Origin: an uncultured Pseudomonadales bacterium | Lineage (GTDB): Bacteria; Pseudomonadota; Gammaproteobacteria; Pseudomonadales; Balneatricaceae | Reading direction: 5' to 3' | NCBI GenBank assembly: GCA_937773555.1 | Contig: CALJVT010000002.1 | Location: forward strand, 432,501-496,500 | DNA length: 64,000 nucleotides | In this document: positions 18,228 through 26,900 of the stretch, one piece after another | Layout: the number at the start of each line of letters is the position of its first letter | How positions within the stretch are numbered: the stretch's first letter is position 1 | Translations under genes and position numbers: made by a program | The notes under the pieces: generated by a model | Databases searched by the model: none | What the model saw: the letters and a program-made list of their open reading frames with translations, nothing else | What the model was told of the DNA's origin: nothing

Positions 18228-18926
18228 TTATGCTTTTGAATCTGAATCCGCTACTGCAGCAGCCCAGATAATCACACCAAACGCGATCTTATTTATAAAG
18301 TCGGCTAGGTTATAAACAATGTTCAGCATTTCTGCATCAGCACCGCCGGCCATATAGCCAAAGAAGTATCCGATAGGGTAGATAGACCACCCTATGGTTA
18401 CACATATAAGCATCCACTTATACGCCTTTTGAACGTTGGCATTTGAAAGTCCAGCATTGATTTGGCTAGCTTCGCCTTTGAAGATTTCCCAAACAATGAA
18501 TGCCCAACCAGCCATTCCTAGGATGAAGGCTAAAGTAACATTCATCATGGCTGTCTCACCAGCGAAGCCGAAGCCCAGCATAACAATAGAACCCACTAGC
18601 AACTTCCAGAATACGCGAGCTGGTACTTTTGTCACTGCAGACAGAACCAAGTAGAATTCAACCATCAACAATGGCACAGTCAACAGCCAGTCAATATATC
18701 GTAATTCGGTTGGAGATGTTCCGGTAGCTACCCACACATCACGCATGTAGAAGTAGTGAACCGCAGCAATCAACGTAACTAAGCCTGATACTGTTAAAGA
18801 TGTCTTCCACTTTCCATCTACACGATCACGTTCTATGAAGAAGAACGCTGTAGCCGCAACAAGCGCCATGGAAATTAACCAAAAAGACATGCCAACCGGA
18901 TCGGCGGACGTTAAGTTATAAGTCAT
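18228..18926 (-). CDS. proteorhodopsin, green-absorbing type
   Basis: 232 residues with seven membrane helices. Using the numbering of the classic green proteorhodopsin, the proton acceptor D97 is D79 here, T101 is T83 and donor E108 is E90, giving the outward proton-pump DTE set. The histidine partner H75 is H57, and the retinal Schiff-base lysine K231 is K213 in DFINKIAFGVIIW. The tuning position 105 is leucine (L87), which predicts green absorption. The N-terminal signal peptide of the classic protein is missing; the chain starts just before helix A. It is monocistronic, next to the retinal synthesis operon. Confidence 0.97.
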   Translation of the reverse strand: MTYNLTSADPVGMSFWLISMALVAATAFFFIERDRVDGKWKTSLTVSGLVTLIAAVHYFYMRDVWVATGTSPTELRYIDWLLTVPLLMVEFYLVLSAVTKVPARVFWKLLVGSIVMLGFGFAGETAMMNVTLAFILGMAGWAFIVWEIFKGEASQINAGLSNANVQKAYKWMLICVTIGWSIYPIGYFFGYMAGGADAEMLNIVYNLADFINKIAFGVIIWAAAVADSDSKA

Positions 18927-18961
18927 TTGATACCCCTAATTTTTTTTATACCATTATGGTT

Positions 18962-19002
18962 GGTGTTGGTGCGTTTATTCGAACATAAACGTGCACAACA
19001 CC
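18962..19002 (-). promoter_or_regulatory. hairpin in the rhodopsin 5' leader
   Basis: An imperfect hairpin: outer arms GGTGTTG and CAACACC, then a small mismatch, then CGTTTAT and ATAAACG around TCGAAC. It ends 36 bases upstream of the rhodopsin ATG. Between it and the start lie a small ACCAT/ATGGT palindrome, an A-rich run and AGGGG as ribosome site. It is either a 5'-leader element stabilising or regulating the rhodopsin message, or an operator. Confidence 0.6.
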
Positions 19003-19228
19003 GCTTTTATATAAAAACCAACTTTTTTGCATTAGCTGGCTTATTAAACTTATCAATTTTGACGCAGTTTTGCTGTGAGATTACACAAGTTTTACAATAC
19101 TTGACTGTTTTTTACAGGGGGTAGGATTGGCTTGGTGTACCATTAAAAACACGAAAAACTAATGCTAAATAAAACAGCGCTTAACAAGATCGTTCGCGCT
19201 TTAGCTCCATCCACGGAAGGCAGTCCAG

Positions 19229-20251
19229 ATGTATTTAAGTGCTCCAAAATTAATAAAGAAATACTTAGTGGCGATGGTTGTAGGGCTTTTAATCGTGCTC
19301 ACTTTGACGTCTTGTAGTGTTGAGGAAACGTTTAGTAATACAGACCCAAGCGTAGTGCCAAAAAAACTTGGTGATGTAATAGAATGGCGCTTGACTAAAG
19401 ATTCCTCTCCAGAGAGAGTCGATATCAAAGTCTCCAATGAGTGGCAGGACCTTGACCCCCAATCAACCCACTACGCAATTTGGATTGGGCACTCGAGCTA
19501 CCTAATTAACACGGGTGATGTGACAGTGCTGACGGACCCGGTTTTCTCAAATAGGGCATCACCCGTAGGCTGGGCTGGCCCTGAGCGGCTAATCCCACCC
19601 GCCATGTCATTAGAGCAGTTGCCTAGCATTGATGTTGTTGTCATCAGTCATAACCATTACGATCACCTAGATCTACCCAGCCTTAAAATATTGCAGAAAA
19701 ATAATCCCAAACTCGTTTTTTTGGTACCCCAAGGTGACAAAGCATTACTAGATTCAAATGGAATGGTTAATGTTTCTGAATTTAGGTGGTGGCAAAACAT
19801 TGAAATTAAGCAAACTGAGTTTACCTTTACGCCCGTGCAACATTGGTCAGGCAGAGGGATAACTGGACGCAACAGCAGTTTGTGGGGAGGTTGGTTTGTG
19901 AAGAGCCCAAGTCTATCGATTTATCATGCCGGTGATACGGGTTATTCCAATGATTTTGTTGCCACTCAAAAACGGTTGGGAACCCCAGACGTGGCCTTTA
20001 TTCCCATTGGGGCCTACAAACCAAGGTGGTTTATGAAAAATCAACACGTTGACCCAGATGAAGCTGTCCAGATTGCTCTAGATTTGCAAGTAACGCGTTC
20101 ATTTGGCATGCATTGGGGTACATTTGTGTTAACTGACGAGCCTATTAAAGAGCCGCGTGCAATGCTCGCTCAAGCTCTTAAAGATCGCAATTTGGCACCT
20201 GAATTTTTTATAGCGCCAAAACCCGGAGCAATCCTACACTTAGCTCGGTAA
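19229..20251 (+). CDS. metallo-beta-lactamase-fold lipoprotein, NAPE-PLD-like
   Basis: 340 residues. The N-terminus is a lipoprotein signal with lipobox LTSC (C29). The metal site is complete: ISHNHYDHLDLPSL (HxHxDH), VQHWSGRG, HAGDTGY and MHWGTF. This arrangement is that of the NAPE-phospholipase-D/UlaG-like group, which hydrolyses phosphodiester or lactone bonds. The protein is probably anchored in the outer or inner membrane facing the periplasm. GGAAGG lies 8-9 bases before the ATG. The substrate is unknown. Confidence 0.88.
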   Translation: MYLSAPKLIKKYLVAMVVGLLIVLTLTSCSVEETFSNTDPSVVPKKLGDVIEWRLTKDSSPERVDIKVSNEWQDLDPQSTHYAIWIGHSSYLINTGDVTVLTDPVFSNRASPVGWAGPERLIPPAMSLEQLPSIDVVVISHNHYDHLDLPSLKILQKNNPKLVFLVPQGDKALLDSNGMVNVSEFRWWQNIEIKQTEFTFTPVQHWSGRGITGRNSSLWGGWFVKSPSLSIYHAGDTGYSNDFVATQKRLGTPDVAFIPIGAYKPRWFMKNQHVDPDEAVQIALDLQVTRSFGMHWGTFVLTDEPIKEPRAMLAQALKDRNLAPEFFIAPKPGAILHLAR

Positions 20252-20336
20252 TATGAAAAAAGTTAAGCAGTTGGTATATCAAAGGGCCTAGAACTTAGCA
20301 TCGATATTAAAATACTTGGAAACCTAAATAAATCAT

Positions 20337-20426
20337 ATGAGCAAAAAAGCTATGTGCACAAAGGCAAGCTCAGACGAGACAGAGAGCATCTGTGACTGTT
20401 GTGTAGGGGGTAGTGGATGCAACTAA
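20337..20426 (+). CDS. possible 29-residue cysteine-rich peptide
   Basis: A tiny reading frame ending CDCCVGGSGCN, with five cysteines in 29 residues, overlapping the start of the exonuclease gene by 10 bases. There is no clear ribosome site. It could be a leader peptide coupled to the next gene, a small metal-binding peptide related to the CCGSGC element of oxidoreductase-like domains, or chance. Confidence 0.3.
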   Translation: MSKKAMCTKASSDETESICDCCVGGSGCN

Positions 20427-21961
20427 ACCTACTTCACCAACCCACACCTGCGCTTCTTTCCTCAGGCTTTCCAGACCGTATGGTACTGCTTGACTGCGAG
20501 ACCACCGGTGGCAAAGCTATTTATCACCGCATTATTGAAATTGGTCTAATCGTTATTGAAAATGGTAAAGTGATTGAGAGGTGGCAAACATTCATCGACC
20601 CAAAAGTACCCGTGCCGTCCTTTATCCAAAAGCTCACAGGCATTAGCCCAGGTATGGTTAACGGTGCACCTGAATTTTGTGACATTGCTGAAGTGTTATT
20701 GAGCAAATTAAAGGGCCGCACATTGGTAGCTCACAATGCGCGGTTTGACTATAGCTTCTTAAAAAACGAATTTGAGCGCGCGGGCATCGGTTATAACGCC
20801 AAACCCCTATGTTCAGTAAAGTTTAGCAGAAACCTATATCCTCAATTTAAGCGACATGGCCTTTCGCAAATTATTCAGCGCTTTAGTCTGTCTATTGAAA
20901 ATCGTCATAGGGCACTTGATGATGCAGAGATGATCTATCAGTTTTTCCAAAAGTCTTCAGGGCTATTTTCAGATGATGAGATTGCGGCCACCTGTAAAGT
21001 ACTTCTTAAGCGAGCAACCTTGCCCATTTTACTCGACGCCAAAGACGTAGAAAAGTTACCCTCTAGTGCGGGTGTTTACTATTTCTATGATGAAAAAGGG
21101 GCTCTGCTTTATATTGGTAAAAGTGTGAATATTCGTAACCGAGTTTTAAGCCACTTCAGCTCTGACCACAAAAATCCAAAAGACCTACAGATGAGTACCA
21201 AAATTGCACAAGTTGATTTTGAACAAACCCCCAGCGACTTTGGTGCCCAAGTCCGTGAAAGTAATCAGATTAAAGCACTTGCCCCGCTCTACAATCGACG
21301 GTTGCGCAAAGTAAAAAAATTATTTCAATACCGCAGTACTAAAGACAGTAATGGTTACTTGCGCCTGACTATTGAAACTGTTGAAACAGCAGATACAGAC
21401 GTTGAAGAGCAGTTTGGTTTATTTCGTTCTCCACGCCAAGCCGCTCAACAAATGGAAAAACTAGCTGACCAGTACTTTTTATGTCACAAGCTACTGGGGT
21501 TGGAGGGTGCACGGAACGCCCAGCAAGCCTGTTTTCGTTCGCAGCTAAAAAAGTGTTTTGGCGCCTGCCATGGGGCCGAATCTGCTTCTAGTTATAATGA
21601 TCGAATGGGGGCTGCACTAAAAAATTATCAGATAAAACTATGGCCCTATGCTGGCCCTATTCTTCTGGAAGAACGAGACCCCCAATGCCCCGACCAAGTG
21701 GCCTTCCATGTCATTGACCGCTGGCGCTATATTGCTAAGCTGCCAATCTTTGAAGATATTTATGACCTAGGTTACCAGCTTCTTGATCAGGGTAACTCTC
21801 CCTCTACTTTAGGTAATAATGTGATTGATCTTGCTAAAGATGACGATCGTTTTGATTTGGACATTTACTTTATTCTTGTGCGGTTCATGGTGAATCAGAA
21901 AAACATTAAAATGAATACTCTAAAAATTTGGCCATTACTTGATCTTTCTAATGTGACTTAA
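20417..21961 (+). CDS. DEDD 3'-5' exonuclease fused to GIY-YIG nuclease domain
   Basis: 514 residues. Residues about 20-185 form a DnaQ/epsilon-like exonuclease: VLLDCETTGGK (Exo I), LVAHNARFDYSFL (Exo II) and HRALDDAEMI (Exo III). Residues about 215-300 form a UvrC/Cho-like GIY-YIG domain with SAGVYYFYDEKGALLYIGKS. The rest resembles the C-terminal part of Cho-type proteins, with a cysteine-containing QACFRSQLKKCFGACHG. Such fusions are known in proteobacteria and are thought to act in DNA repair. It precedes a photolyase-family gene, giving a light/DNA-damage context. Confidence 0.9.
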   Translation: MQLNLLHQPTPALLSSGFPDRMVLLDCETTGGKAIYHRIIEIGLIVIENGKVIERWQTFIDPKVPVPSFIQKLTGISPGMVNGAPEFCDIAEVLLSKLKGRTLVAHNARFDYSFLKNEFERAGIGYNAKPLCSVKFSRNLYPQFKRHGLSQIIQRFSLSIENRHRALDDAEMIYQFFQKSSGLFSDDEIAATCKVLLKRATLPILLDAKDVEKLPSSAGVYYFYDEKGALLYIGKSVNIRNRVLSHFSSDHKNPKDLQMSTKIAQVDFEQTPSDFGAQVRESNQIKALAPLYNRRLRKVKKLFQYRSTKDSNGYLRLTIETVETADTDVEEQFGLFRSPRQAAQQMEKLADQYFLCHKLLGLEGARNAQQACFRSQLKKCFGACHGAESASSYNDRMGAALKNYQIKLWPYAGPILLEERDPQCPDQVAFHVIDRWRYIAKLPIFEDIYDLGYQLLDQGNSPSTLGNNVIDLAKDDDRFDLDIYFILVRFMVNQKNIKMNTLKIWPLLDLSNVT

Positions 21962-22024
21962 AAATAATCTGGTAAGATTAAGCGGGTTAAATGCCAAGGT
22001 TTATTTGCATTAAATCTAGTTATT

Positions 22025-22056
22025 CTAAGTTTAAACTTGCAAACGTTTAAACTTAG
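22025..22056. promoter_or_regulatory. inverted repeat in the cryptochrome promoter region
   Basis: Perfect 12-base arms CTAAGTTTAAAC (22025-22036) and GTTTAAACTTAG (22045-22056) around 8 bases. Each arm contains the self-complementary GTTTAAAC, so it is also a direct repeat at a 16-base period. It ends 56 bases before the cryptochrome ATG. It could be an operator or the terminator of the upstream gene, but no T-run follows. Confidence 0.6.
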
Positions 22057-22112
22057 CAGAAGTTAAATTAAGCAGTATTAACGCCATAAAATTAATCAAA
22101 AGGTGCGTATTA

Positions 22113-23429
22113 ATGTCCCGTCAGGTTGGCCTATTTTTGTTTAAAAATGATTTGCGAATTCATGATAACTTAGCGCTAGCAACGGCAGCTGCTGAGGTTG
22201 ATCAACTGATTTGTATTTATTGCCTAGAACCTAAACAACCACCTTCTAGTTTGCGCGCCCCGAGTAACTTATCGCCTCACCGGCAGTTTTTTTTGCAGCA
22301 GTCGCTTACCGATTTACACCGGAGCCTTAAAAACCTGGGTCAGCAGCTTATGGTTACTAATGACTCACCGCTGGATATTATCCCACAGCTCATCACTCAG
22401 CATAATATTGGGCACATTTATTGTAGTGAAGCTGCAGGATATTATGAGCGACTAAATTGGCAACGCCTCATTAAACGTTACCCGTTTATTGGCTTTAAGA
22501 GCATCACAACACACACCTTATTTGAAATTGCTGAGTTGCCATTCCCCATAGCTGAACTGCCTGACAGTTTTTCAAAGTTTCGCAAGCTTACTGAGCACCT
22601 CAGTATTAAACTACCCCAGCCTAAGTTGGCAAGTATGCCGCCAAGCCCTGCAGTTTTTATACCATGGCCAGACCCTAGCCCCATAAAAGTAGATAACCTA
22701 TTGTTTGAAGGTGGCGAGCAACGGGCGCTTGCACATTTAAAAAATTACTTTAATTCTGAGCTTGCCAGCACCTATAAAGAGACACGCAATGGCTTAGAAG
22801 GCATGGACTATTCAACAAAATTCTCGCCTTGGCTTGCTAATGGCTGCCTATCTGCCAGGCAAATTCTACGAGTATTGCATGCCTATGAGCACCATAAAGG
22901 CGCAAACGATTCTACTTATTGGATTTATTTTGAGCTGCTATGGAGAGAGTATTATCAGCTGTATGCCCATCGGCATGGAAAGAAGCTATTTAGTTTTAGT
23001 GGGCTCAAGTTGACTAAACCCGCCACTAGTTTTTACCCAGAACGATTCCAGAAGTGGTGTAATGGTAATACCCCTTATCCAATCGTCAATGCTTTTATGA
23101 AACAGCTTAATAGCACTGGTTATATGAGTAATCGTGGCCGCCAGTTAGTTGCTAGCTGCCTCGTGCATGAACTAGGCCTCAATTGGCGCTATGGCGCTTC
23201 TTATATGGAGCAGCAGTTGGTTGATTATGATGTGGCCTCAAACTGGGGTAACTGGCAGTATCTTGCTGGCGTGGGTGCTGACCCGCGCGGCCACAGACGC
23301 TTTAACTTAACGAAACAAACACAAATCTATGACCCTAAAGGAGACTTTATTAAAAAATGGGGTGGCGACAACTTCGACTCTCAACTTGATTCTGTGGATG
23401 CTGCTGACTGGCCAATTAGTCGCTCATGA
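22113..23429 (+). CDS. cryptochrome/photolyase, DASH type
   Basis: 438 residues. The N-terminal antenna domain starts VGLFLFKNDLRIHDNLAL. The FAD-binding domain has TYKETRNGLEGMDYSTKFSPWLANGCLSARQI, split here as TYKETRNGLEGMDYS and KFSPWLANGCLSARQ, and FELLWREYYQL, all typical of Cry-DASH. It ends with WGNWQYLAGVGADPRGHRRF. Cry-DASH proteins repair pyrimidine dimers, mostly in single-stranded DNA, using blue light. The neighbouring exonuclease fusion and rhodopsin fit life in sunlit water. Confidence 0.92.
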   Translation: MSRQVGLFLFKNDLRIHDNLALATAAAEVDQLICIYCLEPKQPPSSLRAPSNLSPHRQFFLQQSLTDLHRSLKNLGQQLMVTNDSPLDIIPQLITQHNIGHIYCSEAAGYYERLNWQRLIKRYPFIGFKSITTHTLFEIAELPFPIAELPDSFSKFRKLTEHLSIKLPQPKLASMPPSPAVFIPWPDPSPIKVDNLLFEGGEQRALAHLKNYFNSELASTYKETRNGLEGMDYSTKFSPWLANGCLSARQILRVLHAYEHHKGANDSTYWIYFELLWREYYQLYAHRHGKKLFSFSGLKLTKPATSFYPERFQKWCNGNTPYPIVNAFMKQLNSTGYMSNRGRQLVASCLVHELGLNWRYGASYMEQQLVDYDVASNWGNWQYLAGVGADPRGHRRFNLTKQTQIYDPKGDFIKKWGGDNFDSQLDSVDAADWPISRS

Positions 23430-23918
23430 TCAATAGTTAACCGCATTGACATGGCTCAGCCAGCAAAACGGATCACTGCAACCATTTTCACACTGGCATC
23501 TAGTTAAGTACTGTAAGGCTGTGTAAGTAACGTAAAGCTGTGTAAGTAGTATTGTTGGCTAAAGTGATCACTGCTATCGTCCGTAATGAAGCTATTCGCT
23601 TCAATCATAAACACTCTTTGGCCGCGGGGTTCTTTTGAGCCTCGTCGGTCCTTTTAATCGGCTTAAGTTAATAACAGATTAACTGGCACTCACTCATGAG
23701 CAGCGTTTTTTTAGCCATACAATGGTTGGTTGTTTGTAAAAGGCATCACGTTACTGGAGGCCATTGCAACTTTGATCTTAGTCCAATAGAGCTGCCGACT
23801 GGTAAAATACAAAGCGACTCTAGCTGCGCCGAATACTAACCGACAACAGGGGGCTTGACTGCCTGCAACACAAGTCTTTGCACCCCGTTATCTGCGTCTA
23901 AGCAGTGCCAAATTAACT
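23430..23918. other. intergenic region between convergent genes
   Basis: About 490 bases with no supported gene. Near 23510-23548 two imperfect direct copies of TAARGCTGTGTAAGTA occur 19 bases apart. No clear terminator was seen. Confidence 0.45.
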
Positions 23919-24671
23919 TCAGAAACTATAATTAAAACCCAAAATAGTAGATACCGAACTTCCACTTTTAACAATGGCGCTATCTGTCAAGTTAGTTGGC
24001 AAAAAGTTGACATTAACGTTAGCAAATAGTGATGTTTGTTTAGTAAGGGGGTGAAACGTTTGAACAGATACGTAAGGTAAAATCGCACTTCCTGGTGCGT
24101 ATTGCGCGCGTTGCCCATTCGCTTCGCTAGCCTTAACCCCGTACAAATAGTTTGCCCGTTTTGCATCAAGCCACTTTGCGCCAGCCTGGAAAATAAACGG
24201 TTGTCCACCAATTAGAGCTTGTTGACCGAGAGATAAACCTACAGAATTACCACTGAACTTACTGGATAGTTCTGTGGCAGCTTCAAGCTTTGCTGTTAAA
24301 AAACTAGTGAGTTTATACGATGCATTTAACGAACCGTCAACATACATATCTCTGGTCATCCCTGCTAGATCAGCTGAATCACTGCTTTTGTAGGGTCTAA
24401 AGTTTGGTCTTATAGAGACTCCTACGGAAACCTTGTCTCCACTAGTAACCTTATAAGCCAAACCTTCTTGCACGCTAACATTAAGCTTGTTTGACCTATA
24501 ACTAATAGAAGGCATTATAGCAGACGAAGATTTAACATTGGCATACACCGAGTCGCCGCCAACATAGACCATTCCAATAGAAAGTTCCGATTTTTCTTCA
24601 GCATGGGTAGCGCCAGCTGAGAGCACAACAGTCGCCGCGGTTAGGTGAGCCAATAAGCTAAGTTTCATCAT
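23919..24671 (-). CDS. MipA/OmpV-family outer-membrane protein
   Basis: 250 residues from the ATG at 24671, chosen because AAGGA lies 7 bases upstream; a longer frame to 24755 lacks support. A signal peptide ends near ATHA. The mature chain shows alternating beta-strand patterns (IMPSISYRSNKLNVSVQEGLAYKV, VSVGVSIRPNFRPY) and ends with an aromatic residue, ILGFNYSF, as outer-membrane beta-barrels do. The MipA/OmpV family includes scaffold and porin-like proteins; the solute here is unknown. Monocistronic. Confidence 0.8.
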   Translation of the reverse strand: MMKLSLLAHLTAATVVLSAGATHAEEKSELSIGMVYVGGDSVYANVKSSSAIMPSISYRSNKLNVSVQEGLAYKVTSGDKVSVGVSIRPNFRPYKSSDSADLAGMTRDMYVDGSLNASYKLTSFLTAKLEAATELSSKFSGNSVGLSLGQQALIGGQPFIFQAGAKWLDAKRANYLYGVKASEANGQRAQYAPGSAILPYVSVQTFHPLTKQTSLFANVNVNFLPTNLTDSAIVKSGSSVSTILGFNYSF

Positions 24672-24967
24672 TTCAAATCCTTTTTTAGTTAATGTTATCG
24701 AACACTTTATAAGTTTATTTTTCACACGGACTAGTATGAAGGTTATGGTTAACAACTCAGGTTAGGACAATAAGCTAGCCTGTAAGGGCTGATATTATTG
24801 AGAATATCAATACTACGTAAAAAGAGACCGCCAATTTACATTACTTTACTTGCTGTTCATGAAAGTAAGCGCCGTAAACATATGAAGTAGAATTGGAGTG
24901 ATCTTTTACAAAACGATCAAATATCGTGCATAACAACACTCGCCTGAATGGCTTAGGCTTTTTAGGT

Positions 24968-25150
24968 CTATAACGAACTCAAATAACTTACGTATCCACT
25001 GAATCTAAACCAATCGAGGTACATATCTTCAATAAAATACTGGGCTATGCAAGAGGCAAGGGCTGTTGCTACGACCAAGGCTTTTAAGTTACACAGCAGA
25101 AGTTCTTTTCTATCTTTTAAATGCCACATATCTTCATTAGTAAACCACAT
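24968..25150 (-). CDS. possible small protein, unrecognised
   Basis: 60 residues with a hydrophobic middle (NLKALVVATALASCIAQYF) flanked by charged and aromatic residues. No good ribosome site precedes the ATG. It sits in a gene-poor stretch with decayed genes, so it could be a small membrane protein or chance. Confidence 0.3.
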   Translation of the reverse strand: MWFTNEDMWHLKDRKELLLCNLKALVVATALASCIAQYFIEDMYLDWFRFSGYVSYLSSL

Positions 25151-25301
25151 TTTTGTTTAATAAATAGAGTGTTTTTAGTGTTCAATTAGGGAACATTTTT
25201 TTCATTTTTCAGTTAGTGTTTATGGATGAAAAGTGATCTCCTAATCTACTGTGACGGTGGTTTCTCTGATGCTATGAAAATAGCGTAACGGGCTCTATAC
25301 A

Positions 25302-25580
25302 CTAACGGGTAAGAGCCCTCGTATAAATATGTAATGCCCTAGATGACAGTTTATGGCATGTAGATGTCATTAATTTAGAGTCAAGGTGGCGGACAATTGA
25401 GTCCACGCTGCGATTACCCGCACATTGCGCGATACGATACCAAACGTAAGCTTCCTCAACGCTTTTATTTACGCCATCTCCATGGTAGTGCAGATGACCA
25501 TATTCTTCCGTAGACAGAGGGTACTCGCTTAGAATCATGATGCGAACATCTGATAGTGAAATTTTTATGTGTGCATTCAA
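25302..25580 (-). pseudogene. Sel1-repeat protein fragment
   Basis: A 92-codon frame opening with TTG. The middle, YGHLHYHGDGVNKSVEEAYVWYRIAQCAGN, matches one Sel1-like repeat (Y-x3-G-x-GV, A-x-x-W, A-x-x-G). There is no signal peptide and only one repeat. It is most likely a remnant of a larger Sel1 protein, though a small functional protein cannot be excluded. Confidence 0.45.
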
Positions 25581-25790
25581 GAACCACTCCTTGGTTTTCT
25601 ACCCTCTTTTAAAGGTAATACTTCAAGCGTTTTTGGACCCGTATTTTATTGTAACGAGTTAGCTTTTTCTCAACATAAATTTTGTTGTTCAATTACTGAA
25701 CTCTGTAATTTTTGGTGTTCAAATATTGGACAAGCACCTAAATTCGTGTTGCTTCAAAAAATTTAACAATAGGGTTCTAATATATAGAGC

Positions 25791-25936
25791 GAGCACAATT
25801 GGCATATAGAGCACCTTAGGGAAGAATTTAAGGCGTGGGAACAAGGTAACTTTGAACCTAAGTATTACCTGAGGCATATGTAAAGTTCTGGAAAGATTTC
25901 CCAGAAAACAATATCACAGCTGTAAACTATAGCTAA
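25791..25936 (+). pseudogene. frameshifted remnant of an unidentified gene
   Basis: Without a start codon, one frame reads EHNWHIEHLREEFKAWEQ then GNFEPKYYL; the adjacent frame continues PEAYVKFWKDFPENNITAV to a stop at 25934. The joined text has normal protein composition and is interrupted by one frameshift near 25870. It looks like the C-terminal part of a soluble protein whose 5' part is lost. Confidence 0.45.
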
Positions 25937-26144
25937 GATTGTTAGCAAACCGAACCTGAGCCCCTACATGGCGTTGATAGGTTGGTGAATGTAAAAATAT
26001 TTGCTTGAATTAAGAAGACCAATAGTCTGCTCTCTAGTCGTTTGAAGCCAATTTCTTTTAGGCTAATAATTGTATGCAACGCCGACCAAAAGCCAATATA
26101 CCCCTTAGGGTAAGAACTAGAATAACCACAAAGAGAAAAATTTA

Positions 26145-26312
26145 ATGTTTGGATTGTTTAAAAAGGACCCAGCGAAAAAACTACAAAAACAATATGAAAA
26201 ACTATTGTTTGACGCAATGCAACTGCAGCGCAAAGGAGACATCATGGGATACTCTATGACAACCCAAGAAGCTGAGAAAATACGTGAGCAGATAGAAGCA
26301 CTAAAGGACTGA
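26145..26312 (+). CDS. DUF6435 (Lacal_2735-type) small protein
   Basis: 55 residues: MFGLFKKDPAKKLQKQYEKL, then a short helical chain ending REQIEALKD. This matches the small Lacal_2735/DUF6435 family common in marine bacteria: an FGLFKKDP start, a basic helix and a coiled-coil-like middle. The function is unknown. A GAGAAAAA element lies upstream. It was found by reading the sequence and lies in the otherwise gene-poor 24.7-26.5 kb zone. Confidence 0.8.
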   Translation: MFGLFKKDPAKKLQKQYEKLLFDAMQLQRKGDIMGYSMTTQEAEKIREQIEALKD

Positions 26313-26446
26313 TGAATGAGGCGCTGGGGCAGAGTGCTGGTGTTAAAAAAGAACAGTTTTTTGGGATAAGCCTGTTCAGTGTAAAGCGACCACTAAGGGG
26401 CGTAGTAGGCTTCAAGCCTCGACCTAAGCAGCTATACATGACCTAA
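26312..26446 (+). CDS. possible 44-residue reading frame
   Basis: Starts at a TGATG overlap with the preceding small gene, ending QLYMT. It is rich in basic residues (VKRPLRGVVGFKPRPKQ), with no recognised family. The overlap allows coupling, but it may be chance. Confidence 0.25.
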   Translation: MNEALGQSAGVKKEQFFGISLFSVKRPLRGVVGFKPRPKQLYMT

Positions 26447-26546
26447 ATCGCCCAGATTATCAAACAGCGTGCTTGTTTGTGGTACCTGTCTATGCAAAGT
26501 TAATACGGCTTGATAGGGCCAAATTTCTGTACTAATGGGTTTCTTT

Positions 26547-26900
26547 TTAACATAATTTAGATGTAATTTTCTTGCCGATACCGGACAGTTTCTGTAATGA
26601 ATGTTCTAGTTTAATAGAAGCTTTGCTATTTAGATTAATCTTAAATAGCACCTTGCCAATCAGGTGGTTTTTGGACTGCCAAACGCCGCAGCAAGATGAA
26701 AATATTTCTTTATTGTCACTACACAGCATGACCTCTTTTTTTCTAACCTGTTCCAAGCGCTTCAGCACATACCCATAATTTGGCAGGTCCATCACTACAA
26801 CATTACCTATTTTTGCACGGCTATTAAAGGTTCCAACTAAGTCACCAGAAGCGAAAAGAGGGGTCATACTGTCTCCCTCAACACGGAACATTTTAAGCAT
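26547..26900 (-). CDS. sodX: nickel superoxide dismutase maturation protease (S24/S26 type)
   Basis: 117 residues. The fold is that of signal-peptidase/LexA-type serine proteases: the serine is in VEGDSMTPLFASGDLV (S11) and the lysine in NYGYVLKRLE (K47). It overlaps the sodN end by 8 bases. In NiSOD loci this protease removes the SOD propeptide so that the N-terminal histidine can bind nickel. The location and size fit; the C-terminal part (about 85-117) carries a basic extension. Confidence 0.88.
   Translation of the reverse strand: MLKMFRVEGDSMTPLFASGDLVGTFNSRAKIGNVVVMDLPNYGYVLKRLEQVRKKEVMLCSDNKEIFSSCCGVWQSKNHLIGKVLFKINLNSKASIKLEHSLQKLSGIGKKITSKLC

Noticed and set aside
18927-19124. 65-codon plus-strand frame upstream of the rhodopsin gene
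   Set aside because: It overlaps the rhodopsin leader and hairpin, has no ribosome site and no family pattern.
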